Assembly (NCBI GenBank): GCA_964636985.1
Contig: CAZWSX010000008.1
Span: 183,955-247,954 of the forward strand
Length of the DNA stretch: 64,000 nucleotides
Source: CAZWSX01 sp964636985
GTDB taxonomy: Bacteria > Planctomycetota > Planctomycetia > Pirellulales > Pirellulaceae
Direction: 5' to 3'
In this document: in pieces, positions 25,229 through 33,475 of the stretch
How the letters are laid out: the number at the start of each line of letters is the position of its first letter
How positions within the stretch are numbered: the stretch's first letter is position 1
Position numbers and translations under genes: made by a program
Notes under the pieces: model-generated
What the model was told of the DNA's origin: nothing
Seen by the model: the letters and a program-made list of their open reading frames with translations, nothing else
The model's database searches: none

Positions 25229-25729
25229 ATGATTGTCGGCTTTGATCCTGGGCTCAATACGACGGGCTACGGCGTCGTCGAAGTTCAGGGTGGTCGCATC
25301 CGCATGAAGGAAGCGGGCGTCGTCCGCGGCGGATCGAACCGCTCGCTAGAGGCTCGGCTGGTCGAAATCCACACCGGCGTGAGCGAAATTCTCGACATGT
25401 ATCGGCCCGTCTCGGTGGCGATCGAACAACTTTACTCCCACTACGAGCGTCCTCGCACGGCGATCTTGATGGGGCATGCGCGAGGCGTGATCTGTCTCGC
25501 GGCGGCGACGCGGAAGATTCCCGTGCGGCACTTTCCCTCGACGAACGTCAAAAAACTGCTCACCGGCAATGGCCGCGCGCCTAAATCGCAAATGCAGCTA
25601 GCGGTGTGCCGCGAGTTTCAACTCGCGGCACCTCCTGAACCGCCCGACGTCGCCGATGCTCTCGCGATTGCCATGTGCTGCTTTCACGCAGGGAGGCTAG
25701 AGGAATGGCCGGAGTTGGATGAGGAATAG
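25229..25729 (+). CDS. ruvC: Crossover junction endodeoxyribonuclease RuvC
   Basis: A 166-residue Holliday-junction resolvase, working with RuvAB in homologous recombination. The catalytic acidic residues are seen in FDPGLNTTGYGVVE (Asp), VAIEQLYSH (Glu) and PPDVADALAIA (Asp pair). Length and order match the family. ATG 25229 puts the first strand at the usual place; in-frame ATG 25211 and TTG 25187 would add 6 or 14 residues. ruvA and ruvB are not adjacent. Palindromes follow the stop. Confidence 0.93.
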   Translation: MIVGFDPGLNTTGYGVVEVQGGRIRMKEAGVVRGGSNRSLEARLVEIHTGVSEILDMYRPVSVAIEQLYSHYERPRTAILMGHARGVICLAAATRKIPVRHFPSTNVKKLLTGNGRAPKSQMQLAVCREFQLAAPPEPPDVADALAIAMCCFHAGRLEEWPELDEE

Positions 25730-25734
25730 CCGTG

Positions 25735-25756
25735 GTGCGACTCTCCAGAGTCGCAC
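25735..25756. repeat. GTGCGACTCT palindrome, family 2 copy 1
   Basis: GTGCGACTCT cc AGAGTCGCAC, a perfect 10-base dyad, six bases after the ruvC stop. The same family lies at 25851 and 44541. Possible terminator stem for ruvC, without a T-run. Confidence 0.7.
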
Positions 25757-25850
25757 AAAGTAGAATTGAGCGTGGCAGAATAGGTCCTGGTTCTTGTTAA
25801 ACTGGGGCAAAGTTGCGGCTGAACCGTCACCTGAGTTCGGTATCAACCTA

Positions 25851-25872
25851 GTGCGACTCGGGAGAGTCGCAC
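25851..25872. repeat. GTGCGACTC palindrome, family 2 copy 2
   Basis: GTGCGACTC ggga GAGTCGCAC, a perfect 9-base stem, 28 bases before the start of the Gfo/Idh/MocA gene. With its right flank ACCACTTT it is nearly identical to the copy before moaC at 44541. Confidence 0.7.
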
Positions 25873-25900
25873 CACTTTCTCTCCAAGTTGGAGTTTCACC

Positions 25901-27241
25901 ATGAAGCGTCGTGATTTTCTCGTGAGTGGCATGGTTGGTACGGCGCTAACTGCTGCCGTTTCGAAATACGCAGAAGCCTTTGCCGACTCGAAGCCGCGCG
26001 TCGGGCTGATTGGAACCGGTTGGTACGGCAAGTGCGACTTGCTTCGGATGATTCAAGTGGCGCCGGTGAATGTCGTTTCGCTGTGCGACGTCGACAAGAA
26101 GATGCTCTCAGGTGCCGCCGATCTGGTTGCTACGCGCCAGGCCAACAAGCAGCGCCCGCGCACCTACAGCGACTATCGCAAGCTGCTCGCGGAGAAGGAC
26201 CTGGATATCGCCCTGGTTTGCACGCCCGACCATTGGCATGCTCTGGCCGCGATCGAAGCCATGAAGGCTGGAGCCGACGTCTACGTGCAAAAGCCGATCA
26301 GCGTCGACATTGCCGAGGGGAAGGCGATGCTTGATACCGCGCGGAAACTCAAGCGGGTGGTTCAAGTAGGCACGCAGCGCCGCAGCACGCCCCACTTGGC
26401 CGAAGCCAAGGAGAAGTTTTTCAATCCGGACAAACTCGGCAAGATCGCGCTAGTCGAGATCTATTGCTACTACCACATGCGGGCACGAGAAAATCCGGCG
26501 GACTGTCCGCCTCCGGAAAATCTGGACTACGAAATGTGGACCGGCCCGGCGCCGATGCGGCCATACAATCCGCTGGTCCACCCGCGCTCTTGGCGAGCGT
26601 TCACGGAATACGGCAATGGAATCGTGGGCGACATGTGCATCCACATGCTCGATATGGTTCGCTGGATGATGGACTTGGGCTGGCCAAAGCGTGTTGACTC
26701 GACGGGGGGCATTCTGGTCGACAAGAAGAGCAAAGCCAACATTTCCGACACGCAGACCGCCACGTTCGAGTTCGACGGGCTCGACGTCGTCTGGCAACAT
26801 CGAACGTGGGGAAGCTCGCCTGATCCGAAGTATCCCTGGGGCGCGACGTTCTACGGCGACAAGGGGACGCTCAAAGCGAGCGTGAACAGCTACGACTTCA
26901 CGCCGATGCACGGCGGCCAGACCGAGCACAAAGATGTCACGTACGAACTGGAAGAATACCCCGAGGACAAAACGGAAAAGGACCTCGAGCAGCACGTGGC
27001 CCCTGCCCTGCGGCGGCACATGCAGAACTTCCTGGCGAACATCGAGTCGCGCGGCAAACCGGTGGCTGACATTGAGCAGGGGCACATTTCGACGGCGGCC
27101 TGCATCCTGGCCAACATGTCGATGAACTTGGGGCGCAGTCTCCAGTGGGATCCGGCGGCGCATAAGATCGTCAATGACGATGCGGCCAATAAGCACCTGA
27201 TGCGGCCGTATCGCGACCCGTGGAAGCACCCGGCGACTTAA
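25901..27241 (+). CDS. Tat-exported Gfo/Idh/MocA-family oxidoreductase
   Basis: A 446-residue protein. The N-terminus MKRRDFL begins a twin-arginine signal (about 1-29). The Rossmann NAD(P)-binding motif GLIGTGWYGK follows near residue 35, then the domain pieces VCTPDHWHALAAIEAMKAGADVYVQKP, where the EKP motif appears as QKP. The C-terminal half is the GFO_IDH_MocA substrate domain (GNGIVGDMCIHMLDMVRW). Planctomycetes carry many exported members; substrates are usually sugars, not known here. The gene stands alone between palindromes and a nucleotidyltransferase gene. Confidence 0.9.
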   Translation: MKRRDFLVSGMVGTALTAAVSKYAEAFADSKPRVGLIGTGWYGKCDLLRMIQVAPVNVVSLCDVDKKMLSGAADLVATRQANKQRPRTYSDYRKLLAEKDLDIALVCTPDHWHALAAIEAMKAGADVYVQKPISVDIAEGKAMLDTARKLKRVVQVGTQRRSTPHLAEAKEKFFNPDKLGKIALVEIYCYYHMRARENPADCPPPENLDYEMWTGPAPMRPYNPLVHPRSWRAFTEYGNGIVGDMCIHMLDMVRWMMDLGWPKRVDSTGGILVDKKSKANISDTQTATFEFDGLDVVWQHRTWGSSPDPKYPWGATFYGDKGTLKASVNSYDFTPMHGGQTEHKDVTYELEEYPEDKTEKDLEQHVAPALRRHMQNFLANIESRGKPVADIEQGHISTAACILANMSMNLGRSLQWDPAAHKIVNDDAANKHLMRPYRDPWKHPAT

Positions 27242-27275
27242 GGATGCCTTAATCTGGCGGACGAAGGGTACCCAA

Positions 27276-27866
27276 ATGGCGCTAGAAATCGTTGGCGACG
27301 AGCTTTGGTCTCGGATGGAGCGGGCTGTGGAAAAGGTACAAGAGCGTTTGGAGCGGACGGCGAAGGCTCTGGAAGCTGCTGGCGTTCCCTACGCAATCGT
27401 TGGCGGCAATGCCGTCCGCATTTGGGTTGCTCAAAAGGACGAGGCGGCCGTCCGAACCACTCGGGATGTGGATGTGCTCGTTCGACGCAGCGATTTCGAT
27501 CGAGTTCGGCCTGCTATGGAGGCCGCCGGTTTCGCCTTTCGCGAAGTAGCGGGCCTTCCCATGTTTTTGGATTCGCCCGACGCCAAAGCGCGAGACTCCG
27601 TTCACATTCTCTTTACTGGAGAGTTGTTACGCGATGACCAGGTAGAACCGACGCCTGACGTGGAGCCATTCGAGCGGGCGCCGACGTTTCGAACCTTGCC
27701 GCTTGAAACGCTGGTGCGCATGAAGTTGAACTCTTTTCGCCTGAAAGACCAGGTCCATTTGCTAGACATGATCGACGTGGGGCTGATTGATGCCAGTTGG
27801 CTCGACTCGCTTCAGCCATCCTTGAGGGATCGCTTACAGCAATTGATCGACAATCCCGATCGATAA
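27276..27866 (+). CDS. Nucleotidyltransferase-fold protein (AbiEii/MNT-like)
   Basis: A 196-residue protein. Residues about 40-105 show a nucleotidyltransferase pattern: AIVGGNAVRIWV, then TRDVDVLV, where the Asp pair would bind metal. It resembles small cytosolic AbiEii or MNT-type proteins that often act in toxin-antitoxin or phage-defence pairs, but no partner gene is visible next to it. GAAGGG lies before ATG 27276. The next gene (pentapeptide) starts 57 bases after the stop. Confidence 0.72.
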   Translation: MALEIVGDELWSRMERAVEKVQERLERTAKALEAAGVPYAIVGGNAVRIWVAQKDEAAVRTTRDVDVLVRRSDFDRVRPAMEAAGFAFREVAGLPMFLDSPDAKARDSVHILFTGELLRDDQVEPTPDVEPFERAPTFRTLPLETLVRMKLNSFRLKDQVHLLDMIDVGLIDASWLDSLQPSLRDRLQQLIDNPDR

Positions 27867-27923
27867 GTGAACGCGTCCGGAGAATGGATTGACGGCTCCC
27901 GCGGACTAAGGAAAGGAATCACC

Positions 27924-28649
27924 ATGAATGAGAATGGAACTCGCAGTGGTTGGCGGCCGCGGTTCAGCATCCAAACGTTGCTGATGTTGATCTTGTTGCT
28001 GGCCGTACTGTTCGGCTGGTACTCGTCGTCGCAGCGGACGCAGATGCAATTGCGCGAACAGGAAGTGAGGTTGCGTTACGCTCTCGAGGAAGCGGAGCGA
28101 GCGCGAGACGCGCTGGGGGATCGCGACCGGCTTTTGGAGGACAAGACGCGAGTGCTCTGGAAGACGAACTTCGACGGAGCCCAGCTGTCTGGCGCCACCA
28201 TTGCCAGCCTCAGCAATGCATTTCAACGAGCATCATTCAACGATTGCCAACTCGAAAATGCGACCCTCGAGGGAGGAACGTCGGCTTTTCAACTCGCCAA
28301 ATTCGACCGCGCGAAATTGGCGAATGCCAAACTCACTGGCGGCGGTGCTTCCTTCCAGGCGGCCACTTTCGTCGACGCGGATCTTAAAGGCGCCGCGCTG
28401 ACTGGGGCAGGAAGTTCGTTCCAAGGTGCCTCCTTTGAGAACGCGAACCTTGCCCAGGCAAAGCTGTCGGGATGCTTTCAGGTGGTCAACATCAGCGGGG
28501 CGCATTTTGAAGGGGCCGATCTATCGGCTCTCGACAGCGACTCGATCGAAAGCTGCTACTTCAAGGAACCACCCACCTACGACGACCAAACCAAGTTTCC
28601 AGCCGATTTCGATCCAGTGGCTAAACTCTGGAAGCGAATTTCGCGGTAA
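27924..28649 (+). CDS. Membrane-anchored pentapeptide-repeat protein
   Basis: A 241-residue protein. A basic, short N-terminus precedes a transmembrane segment (about 14-34, in the planctomycete RFSIQTLLMLILLLAVLFGW form), then a coiled-coil stretch (about 40-80), then pentapeptide repeats of the A(D/N)LxxA type (for example FENANLAQAKL, FEGADLSAL) making a right-handed beta helix. Function unknown. ATG 27924 has GGAA eight bases upstream. A hairpin terminator candidate follows. Confidence 0.82.
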   Translation: MNENGTRSGWRPRFSIQTLLMLILLLAVLFGWYSSSQRTQMQLREQEVRLRYALEEAERARDALGDRDRLLEDKTRVLWKTNFDGAQLSGATIASLSNAFQRASFNDCQLENATLEGGTSAFQLAKFDRAKLANAKLTGGGASFQAATFVDADLKGAALTGAGSSFQGASFENANLAQAKLSGCFQVVNISGAHFEGADLSALDSDSIESCYFKEPPTYDDQTKFPADFDPVAKLWKRISR

Positions 28650-28661
28650 TTCCTCTTCTCT

Positions 28662-28690
28662 AGGGCGAGAATCGATCCTCGCCCAAATTG
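28662..28690 (+). terminator. Hairpin after the pentapeptide-repeat gene
   Basis: GGGCGAG (28663-28669) pairs with CTCGCCC (28678-28684) around an 8-base loop, 13 bases after the stop, followed by AAATTG. A plausible but weak intrinsic terminator. Confidence 0.4.
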
Positions 28691-28707
28691 GGGGCACTCG
28701 TTACGAT

Positions 28708-28728
28708 GAAAGGTTACCTGAACCTTTC
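28708..28728. promoter_or_regulatory. GAAAGGTT-acctg-AACCTTTC dyad before the YgiQ-like gene
   Basis: A perfect 8-base inverted repeat with a 5-base centre, 11 bases before ATG 28740. In RNA the stem would sit over the ribosome-binding region, so it may be a translational control stem or a protein operator. Confidence 0.4.
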
Positions 28729-28739
28729 TGAGCGTCCCT

Positions 28740-30908
28740 ATGGCTGGCTACGAATTCCCCATCCTCGACACACCCCGCAATCTCGCGGGGCGATTTGGTG
28801 AGTCGCTCACGACTCTTCCCATCGCTCCGTCGGGCACCGCTGCTCGAGCCTTGCCAATGTCGATGGACGAGGCCCGCCAGCGCGGGTGGAACGAACTCGA
28901 TGTCGTCTTCGTGACGGGCGACGCTTATATCGATCATCCTAGCTTCGCCATGGCGATCTTGGGTCGCGTTCTCGAAGCGGCGGGCTACCGTGTCGGCATC
29001 GTTTCGCAGCCCGACTGGACCAAGGTGGATGATTGGCGCCGTTTCGGGCGGCCGCGCCTGTTCTTCGGCATCAGCGCCGGGAACATGGATTCGATGATCA
29101 ACCACTACACGGCAAACAAGAAAGTCCGCAACAGCGATGCCTACAGTCCAGGCGGACGCATCGGCTTGCGACCTGATCGGGCTACGTTGTCGTATTGCCA
29201 GCGCGCACGGGAAGCCTATCCAGGTGTGCCGGTGATTGCCGGCGGTGTGGAAGCTTCGCTCCGCCGACTGGCGCACTACGACTACTGGAGCGACAAAGTC
29301 CGGCGGTCGATCCTGCTCGATTGCAAAGCTGATTTGGTCGCTTTCGGCATGGGCGAGGAGTTGATCCTCGAGATCGCCCGCCGTTTGGGCGAAGGTCAAA
29401 GCGTCAAGGACTTGCGCGACGTGCGGGGCATCGCTTATGCCTTAGGCGCGAGTGAGAAACCGCCTGAGGACTCGATCGTCCTTCCCAGCTATGAAGAGGT
29501 CGTCGCGGATAAGCCTTCGTTTGCCGCCGCGACCAAGATCATCCACGACGAGACCAACCCGTACAACGCCAAGCGGTTGGTACAGTGGCATGGCAATCAA
29601 GCCGTCGTGGCGAACCCACCGCGTTTGCCGATCAGCCAGGATTCGATGGATCGCATCTACGGCTTGCCTTACACTCGCCGAGCCCATCCCGGCTACTCCG
29701 AGGCGATACCCGCCTACAGCATGATCAAGGACTCGGTCACGATCATGCGCGGCTGTTTCGGCGGCTGCACGTTCTGCTCGATCACGGCCCATCAAGGCCG
29801 GATCATTCAATCGCGCAGCAAAGAGTCGATCCTCGGCGAGCTCAAAGAACTCGGTCAGGATGACAAGTTCAAGGGGACAGTGAGCGACATCGGCGGGCCC
29901 ACTGCCAATATGTATCAGATGAAGTGCACGCGCCCCGAGGTCGAGGCTGTGTGCCGCCGGCAATCGTGCGTCCATCCGACCATTTGCAAACTGCTGGGGA
30001 CCGACCATGAGCCGCTCGTCCAATTGATGGTCGAAGGGCGCCAAACGCCAGGCATCAAAAAGGTGCTGGTGGCGAGTGGCATCCGGATGGACCTCGCTCG
30101 TCGTTCACCGGAGTACATGAAGGAGCTTGCCCGGCATCACGTAGGTGGAAGGCTCAAAGTCGCGCCCGAGCATGTCGACCCCGATGTGCTGATGAAAATG
30201 CGCAAGCCAGCCACGGACGACTTCGAAAAGTTCACCACGTCGTTCCTCAAGGAGAGCGAAAAGGCCGGCAAGAAGCAGTTCGTCATTCCCTACTTCATCG
30301 CCAGCCACCCCGGTAGCGGCCTGGATGAGATGATTAACCTGGCCGTGTTCCTTAAACGCAACGGCTACAAGCCCGACCAGGTGCAGGACTTCATTCCAGC
30401 TCCGTTCGACGTCGCTACCGCGATGTACTACACGGGGATCGATCCGTTCACCAAAAAGCCCGTCCGCATTGCCAAGCAGATGCGCGATCGCAAAATGCAA
30501 CGCGCGCTACTGCAATTCTTCAAGCCAGAAAACTACTTCGAAGTTCGCGAAGCACTGCTCAAAGCCGGGCGGCAAGATCTGATCGGCGACGGCTGCGACT
30601 CGCTGATTCCGTCTCGCCCGCCGAAAGAAGCTTTGCAGCGACGTCGTGACGATGCCAACGAACGCTTCGCGGGCAACTACGTCCACACCATCCCCGGCAC
30701 GGGCCACAAGCCGAACCAGAAGCAAGTTGAAAAACCTGAGCCCAACTATGGCGAGAAGGGGAAGGCCGGCGGCAAGCTGAGACGAAACAAGAAGGAATCT
30801 CGCCACGCTCCCGGCAACAGCTATCGACCGGATGCGAAGCGGGCAAAATCGTCGATCGACAAGCTGCCGAAGTCGGCCCAGGACCGGCTTAAGAAGAAAG
30901 GAAAGTAG
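28740..30908 (+). CDS. YgiQ-family radical SAM protein
   Basis: A 722-residue radical SAM enzyme of the UPF0313/YgiQ family. The N-terminal domain has the family pieces VFVTGDAYIDHPSFA and FFGISAGNMDSMI. The 4Fe-4S binding Cx3Cx2C appears as CFGGCTFC. Downstream the DIGGPTANMY and KVAPEH pieces are also typical. The reaction is not established. The Lys-rich C-terminal tail from about 635 is likely disordered. The stop TAG is immediately followed by a family-1 palindrome. The gene stands alone. Confidence 0.9.
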   Translation: MAGYEFPILDTPRNLAGRFGESLTTLPIAPSGTAARALPMSMDEARQRGWNELDVVFVTGDAYIDHPSFAMAILGRVLEAAGYRVGIVSQPDWTKVDDWRRFGRPRLFFGISAGNMDSMINHYTANKKVRNSDAYSPGGRIGLRPDRATLSYCQRAREAYPGVPVIAGGVEASLRRLAHYDYWSDKVRRSILLDCKADLVAFGMGEELILEIARRLGEGQSVKDLRDVRGIAYALGASEKPPEDSIVLPSYEEVVADKPSFAAATKIIHDETNPYNAKRLVQWHGNQAVVANPPRLPISQDSMDRIYGLPYTRRAHPGYSEAIPAYSMIKDSVTIMRGCFGGCTFCSITAHQGRIIQSRSKESILGELKELGQDDKFKGTVSDIGGPTANMYQMKCTRPEVEAVCRRQSCVHPTICKLLGTDHEPLVQLMVEGRQTPGIKKVLVASGIRMDLARRSPEYMKELARHHVGGRLKVAPEHVDPDVLMKMRKPATDDFEKFTTSFLKESEKAGKKQFVIPYFIASHPGSGLDEMINLAVFLKRNGYKPDQVQDFIPAPFDVATAMYYTGIDPFTKKPVRIAKQMRDRKMQRALLQFFKPENYFEVREALLKAGRQDLIGDGCDSLIPSRPPKEALQRRRDDANERFAGNYVHTIPGTGHKPNQKQVEKPEPNYGEKGKAGGKLRRNKKESRHAPGNSYRPDAKRAKSSIDKLPKSAQDRLKKKGK

Positions 30909-30928
30909 GACGGACAATCTTGTCCGTC
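30909..30928. repeat. Family-1 palindrome, copy C (hairpin only)
   Basis: GACGGACA atct TGTCCGTC, an 8-base perfect stem directly abutting the TAG stop of the YgiQ-like gene. The GAAAGTAG before it matches the edge of copy A after fliR. The rest of the composite element is absent here. Confidence 0.7.
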
Positions 30929-30986
30929 ATTGAGCGAATACGCATTCTGCGTAGCTCTTCGACGTAGATCGCAGCGATAACAGCAC

Positions 30987-31349
30987 ATGGGCAACGATCC
31001 ACATCCTCCGCCCAGTACGTCTTTGGAACCAGGTTGGATCGGAGTCTGGTTTTGGATTGAGCCGTACGTTCTCGTAGCAGGGGCATGTGTCATCGCGTTC
31101 CACATGCCGGTCTTGGCGGTCGGTCTGCTGATCCACCCGTATATGATCGCGCAAGGCAGCTATGGGATCTTCGATCGGTACGTGGGCTGGTTCAATTACC
31201 AGGCGGACATGTTTCCGCTGTTTGTCTTGGCGGCCGTGGCTACAGGCACCTTTGCCAAGAGCACGCGCCGCATGGCCATCGCCTTGGCGATAGAGGTGCT
31301 GGCGTACTCCATTTTGGCCGGATTGTTCTGCTTGGCGCGAGCTTTGTGA
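30987..31349 (+). CDS. Small membrane protein, unknown function
   Basis: A 120-residue protein with three or four hydrophobic stretches (about 17-35, 38-52, 75-90, 97-118). No family recognised. A clean ATG and hydrophobic pattern argue that it is real, but there is no strong ribosome site. It lies between the YgiQ-like gene and a ParB-like small gene. Confidence 0.55.
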   Translation: MGNDPHPPPSTSLEPGWIGVWFWIEPYVLVAGACVIAFHMPVLAVGLLIHPYMIAQGSYGIFDRYVGWFNYQADMFPLFVLAAVATGTFAKSTRRMAIALAIEVLAYSILAGLFCLARAL

Positions 31350-31605
31350 GGTGACGCGGCAAAAGCCATTTCTTGCTTCTGCCGTCGCTCGCCCTCTAAG
31401 GCCATCCTCGTCCCTGCAATCGTTCTGCCGGCAGTGGGAACTTCCGAACCTTCTCGAAAGCAAGACGTCTTCTTATGTAGGGGAAGGCTACGCGCACACC
31501 TCGACATCTTTGTTCGTGATCGGTTCACATCGACGTATCAATGATCAAGCCATTTCTTGCCAGAACACGTGATGGCCCAGCCTCCGGCACTCGCCGGAGG
31601 TATTC

Positions 31606-31896
31606 ATGGACATCGCGAAACTGTATGTGTCCCAGCGGAAGCTGCGCGCGCCGAAACAAATTCCCGCGCTAGTCATGGCAATTAGGGACGGAGATTGGAT
31701 CCCGCCGATCCTGCTGATCGAGTCGGAGGACGGAACGATCCAAGTAGACAATGGCCATCATCGGATCGTGGCGTATTGGCTCAGCGGCCGCGAGCAGCTT
31801 GAGCCGCACGAATACGATCTTGGCTTTCGAGAGAAGCCACGCCCGCGCTTCGGACGCGTGGCAGATCTGGTGCAACGAGTGCAGGGAGACTTGTAA
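31606..31896 (+). CDS. Small ParB-like-domain protein
   Basis: A 96-residue protein. The stretch PPILLIESEDGTIQVDNGHHRIVAYWLSGR resembles the N-terminal ParB/sulfiredoxin nucleotide-binding fold, where the G-H-H-R (GxxR) motif contacts CTP or ATP. It lacks the DNA-binding HTH of a chromosome-partition ParB. The start has GGAGG five bases upstream. Role unknown; a single-domain ParB-like enzyme is possible. Confidence 0.65.
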   Translation: MDIAKLYVSQRKLRAPKQIPALVMAIRDGDWIPPILLIESEDGTIQVDNGHHRIVAYWLSGREQLEPHEYDLGFREKPRPRFGRVADLVQRVQGDL

Positions 31897-31928
31897 CGTC
31901 TCCCCTTCTCCCATCCACCCCCTCTCCC

Positions 31929-33155
31929 TTACTTCTTCGCCTTCGTTTTCTTAGCGTCTTCGAGCAATTCGACGCCTACTACCGCCCGCGCGCCGCGGCC
32001 TTCCTCGTCGATCCGGTAGTTCGCCACTTCGCCGATGTCTTCGAGATCCGACTCCCAAGCCTTTTTGAGGAGTTCCGGGCTGGGATCGTCGAGCGTCCGC
32101 ATGATGCGGAAGCCGACGGCCAGACCATAGTCGTCGGTGAACCACCAGGGGCTTTTGGGGATGTTGGGGTCGGTTTCGCGCCAAGTCTTGTCGTCGGAAC
32201 CTTTCCGCGCCGCCGATCGGCAACCGGCTGCGTTATCGTCGAACGAACCGCCGCGAATGGACCGCGGGAAATACTTGGTGGGCCACATCGTGGACGTTAG
32301 GCCCGTCAGCGGCTTGTCCGATTTAGCCAAGGCCGCGTAGTGCTCGGGCGAATACTCGTCGAGCACCCACTCGGCAACATTGCCATGCATGTCGTGCAGG
32401 CCCCATGCATTGGGTTTCTTGGTACCGACTGTGTTCAGCTTTTCACCGGCGTTGTCGAAGTACCAGGCGTACTGCCCGAGTTGGCTGGCGTCGTCCCCGA
32501 AGTAATAGCGAGTATGTGAGCCTGCGCGGCAGGCGTATTCCCATTCGGCTTCGGTCGGCAAACGGTAGGCGACGCCCGAGAGCTTGCTGAGCCACTTGGT
32601 GTACTGCTTGGCGGCGAATTGGCTCATCGAAATGGCCGGCTGCTTGGGTTCTTTGCCCTTAGAGTACGTGAACGTTGGGTCGTATAGATTCGACGGTGCG
32701 GTCACGATGTCGGGATGATTTTTGTCCGCGGGCTTGCGGATCTTCTTGGTGACCATCTCTTTGAAGATGTCGTGCATCGACATGTAGCGTTGGTACTCGC
32801 TCCACGTCACCTCGTGGCGTGCCATCCAGAAGGGGGCGACCTCGATTTCGACTTGCGGCCCTTCGTCGGGCTTGCGGTCGGCTTCACTATCGGGACTACC
32901 CAGCTTGAACTTTCCGCCGGGGATCGGTTCCATGGTGAACTCGACCTCGCTGCCCGGAACCTTGGCCGTGTAGGGGACCATGTAGCCTAGCGGCGTTTCG
33001 ACGAATCGCCCATCGGCCGGCTTTTCCTTTTGGAGGCCCAGAGGAAGTTGCTGGTCATCGCCGAAGGAGGGGGCGAACGGGAATCCTGCGGACAAAAGTC
33101 CCAGGTACAGCACGGACTGGAAGAGGCGACGAAATACCACGCGAAAACCCACCAT
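31929..33155 (-). CDS. Exported FGE-sulfatase (SUMF1)-fold protein
   Basis: A 408-residue exported protein; residues 1-33 are a hydrophobic signal. The FGE-sulfatase fold is marked by FWMARHEVTWSEYQRYM, RLPTEAEWEYACRAG and IRGGSFDDNAAGCRSAARKG. True formylglycine-generating enzymes carry a Cys pair near this last motif; I see only one Cys in this stretch, so it is more likely a non-FGE member (a ligand-binding or structural domain). ATG 33155 is preferred over TTG 33185, as the signal follows directly. It is divergent from the MFS/acyltransferase gene. Confidence 0.85.
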   Translation of the reverse strand: MVGFRVVFRRLFQSVLYLGLLSAGFPFAPSFGDDQQLPLGLQKEKPADGRFVETPLGYMVPYTAKVPGSEVEFTMEPIPGGKFKLGSPDSEADRKPDEGPQVEIEVAPFWMARHEVTWSEYQRYMSMHDIFKEMVTKKIRKPADKNHPDIVTAPSNLYDPTFTYSKGKEPKQPAISMSQFAAKQYTKWLSKLSGVAYRLPTEAEWEYACRAGSHTRYYFGDDASQLGQYAWYFDNAGEKLNTVGTKKPNAWGLHDMHGNVAEWVLDEYSPEHYAALAKSDKPLTGLTSTMWPTKYFPRSIRGGSFDDNAAGCRSAARKGSDDKTWRETDPNIPKSPWWFTDDYGLAVGFRIMRTLDDPSPELLKKAWESDLEDIGEVANYRIDEEGRGARAVVGVELLEDAKKTKAKK

Positions 33156-33475
33156 TGCGAAAAGTCGTTGCGACCACCCCAACAACCATTGTCAGGCAGC
33201 CGCCAAAAAATGCCCAGAGAAGGCTCCAGGCTATAGGCCTCAGGCTCCAGGAAAGCGGATGGGGGCATCCCCTGGCGTCTGGAGCCTAAAGCCTTGCTTA
33301 AGTCTAGTTTGCTGCGTGATTTACGGGTAGGCTCCGCCCGGCTGCCACCTGACACCTTGCGGCGAAAAGGGGCCGGCTTTCGGGGCAACATGGGCTTGGC
33401 ATAAAGCTTGCCTTTCTTTTCCGGCAACGAGCGGCCAAGATGTCCGCCTTAAGGGAATCGAACGGGAGACTAACG
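33156..33475. other. Divergent gap with inverted repeats
   Basis: This 320-base gap between divergent genes holds AGGCTCCAG copies at 33221-33229 and 33242-33250 and the complement CTGGAGCCT at 33279-33287, forming a stem with a 28-base loop. Promoters for both flanking genes should be here, but I cannot place them. Confidence 0.5.

Noticed and set aside
27276..27866. Toxin-antitoxin pair around the nucleotidyltransferase
   Set aside because: The next gene encodes a membrane pentapeptide-repeat protein and no HEPN-like or AbiEi-like partner is adjacent.
31606..31896. Chromosome-partition ParB
   Set aside because: Only the small N-terminal fold is present, without HTH, and no parA is near.
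31929..33155. Calling the FGE-fold protein a sulfatase-modifying enzyme
   Set aside because: The Cys pair of true formylglycine-generating enzymes is not seen; only the fold is supported.
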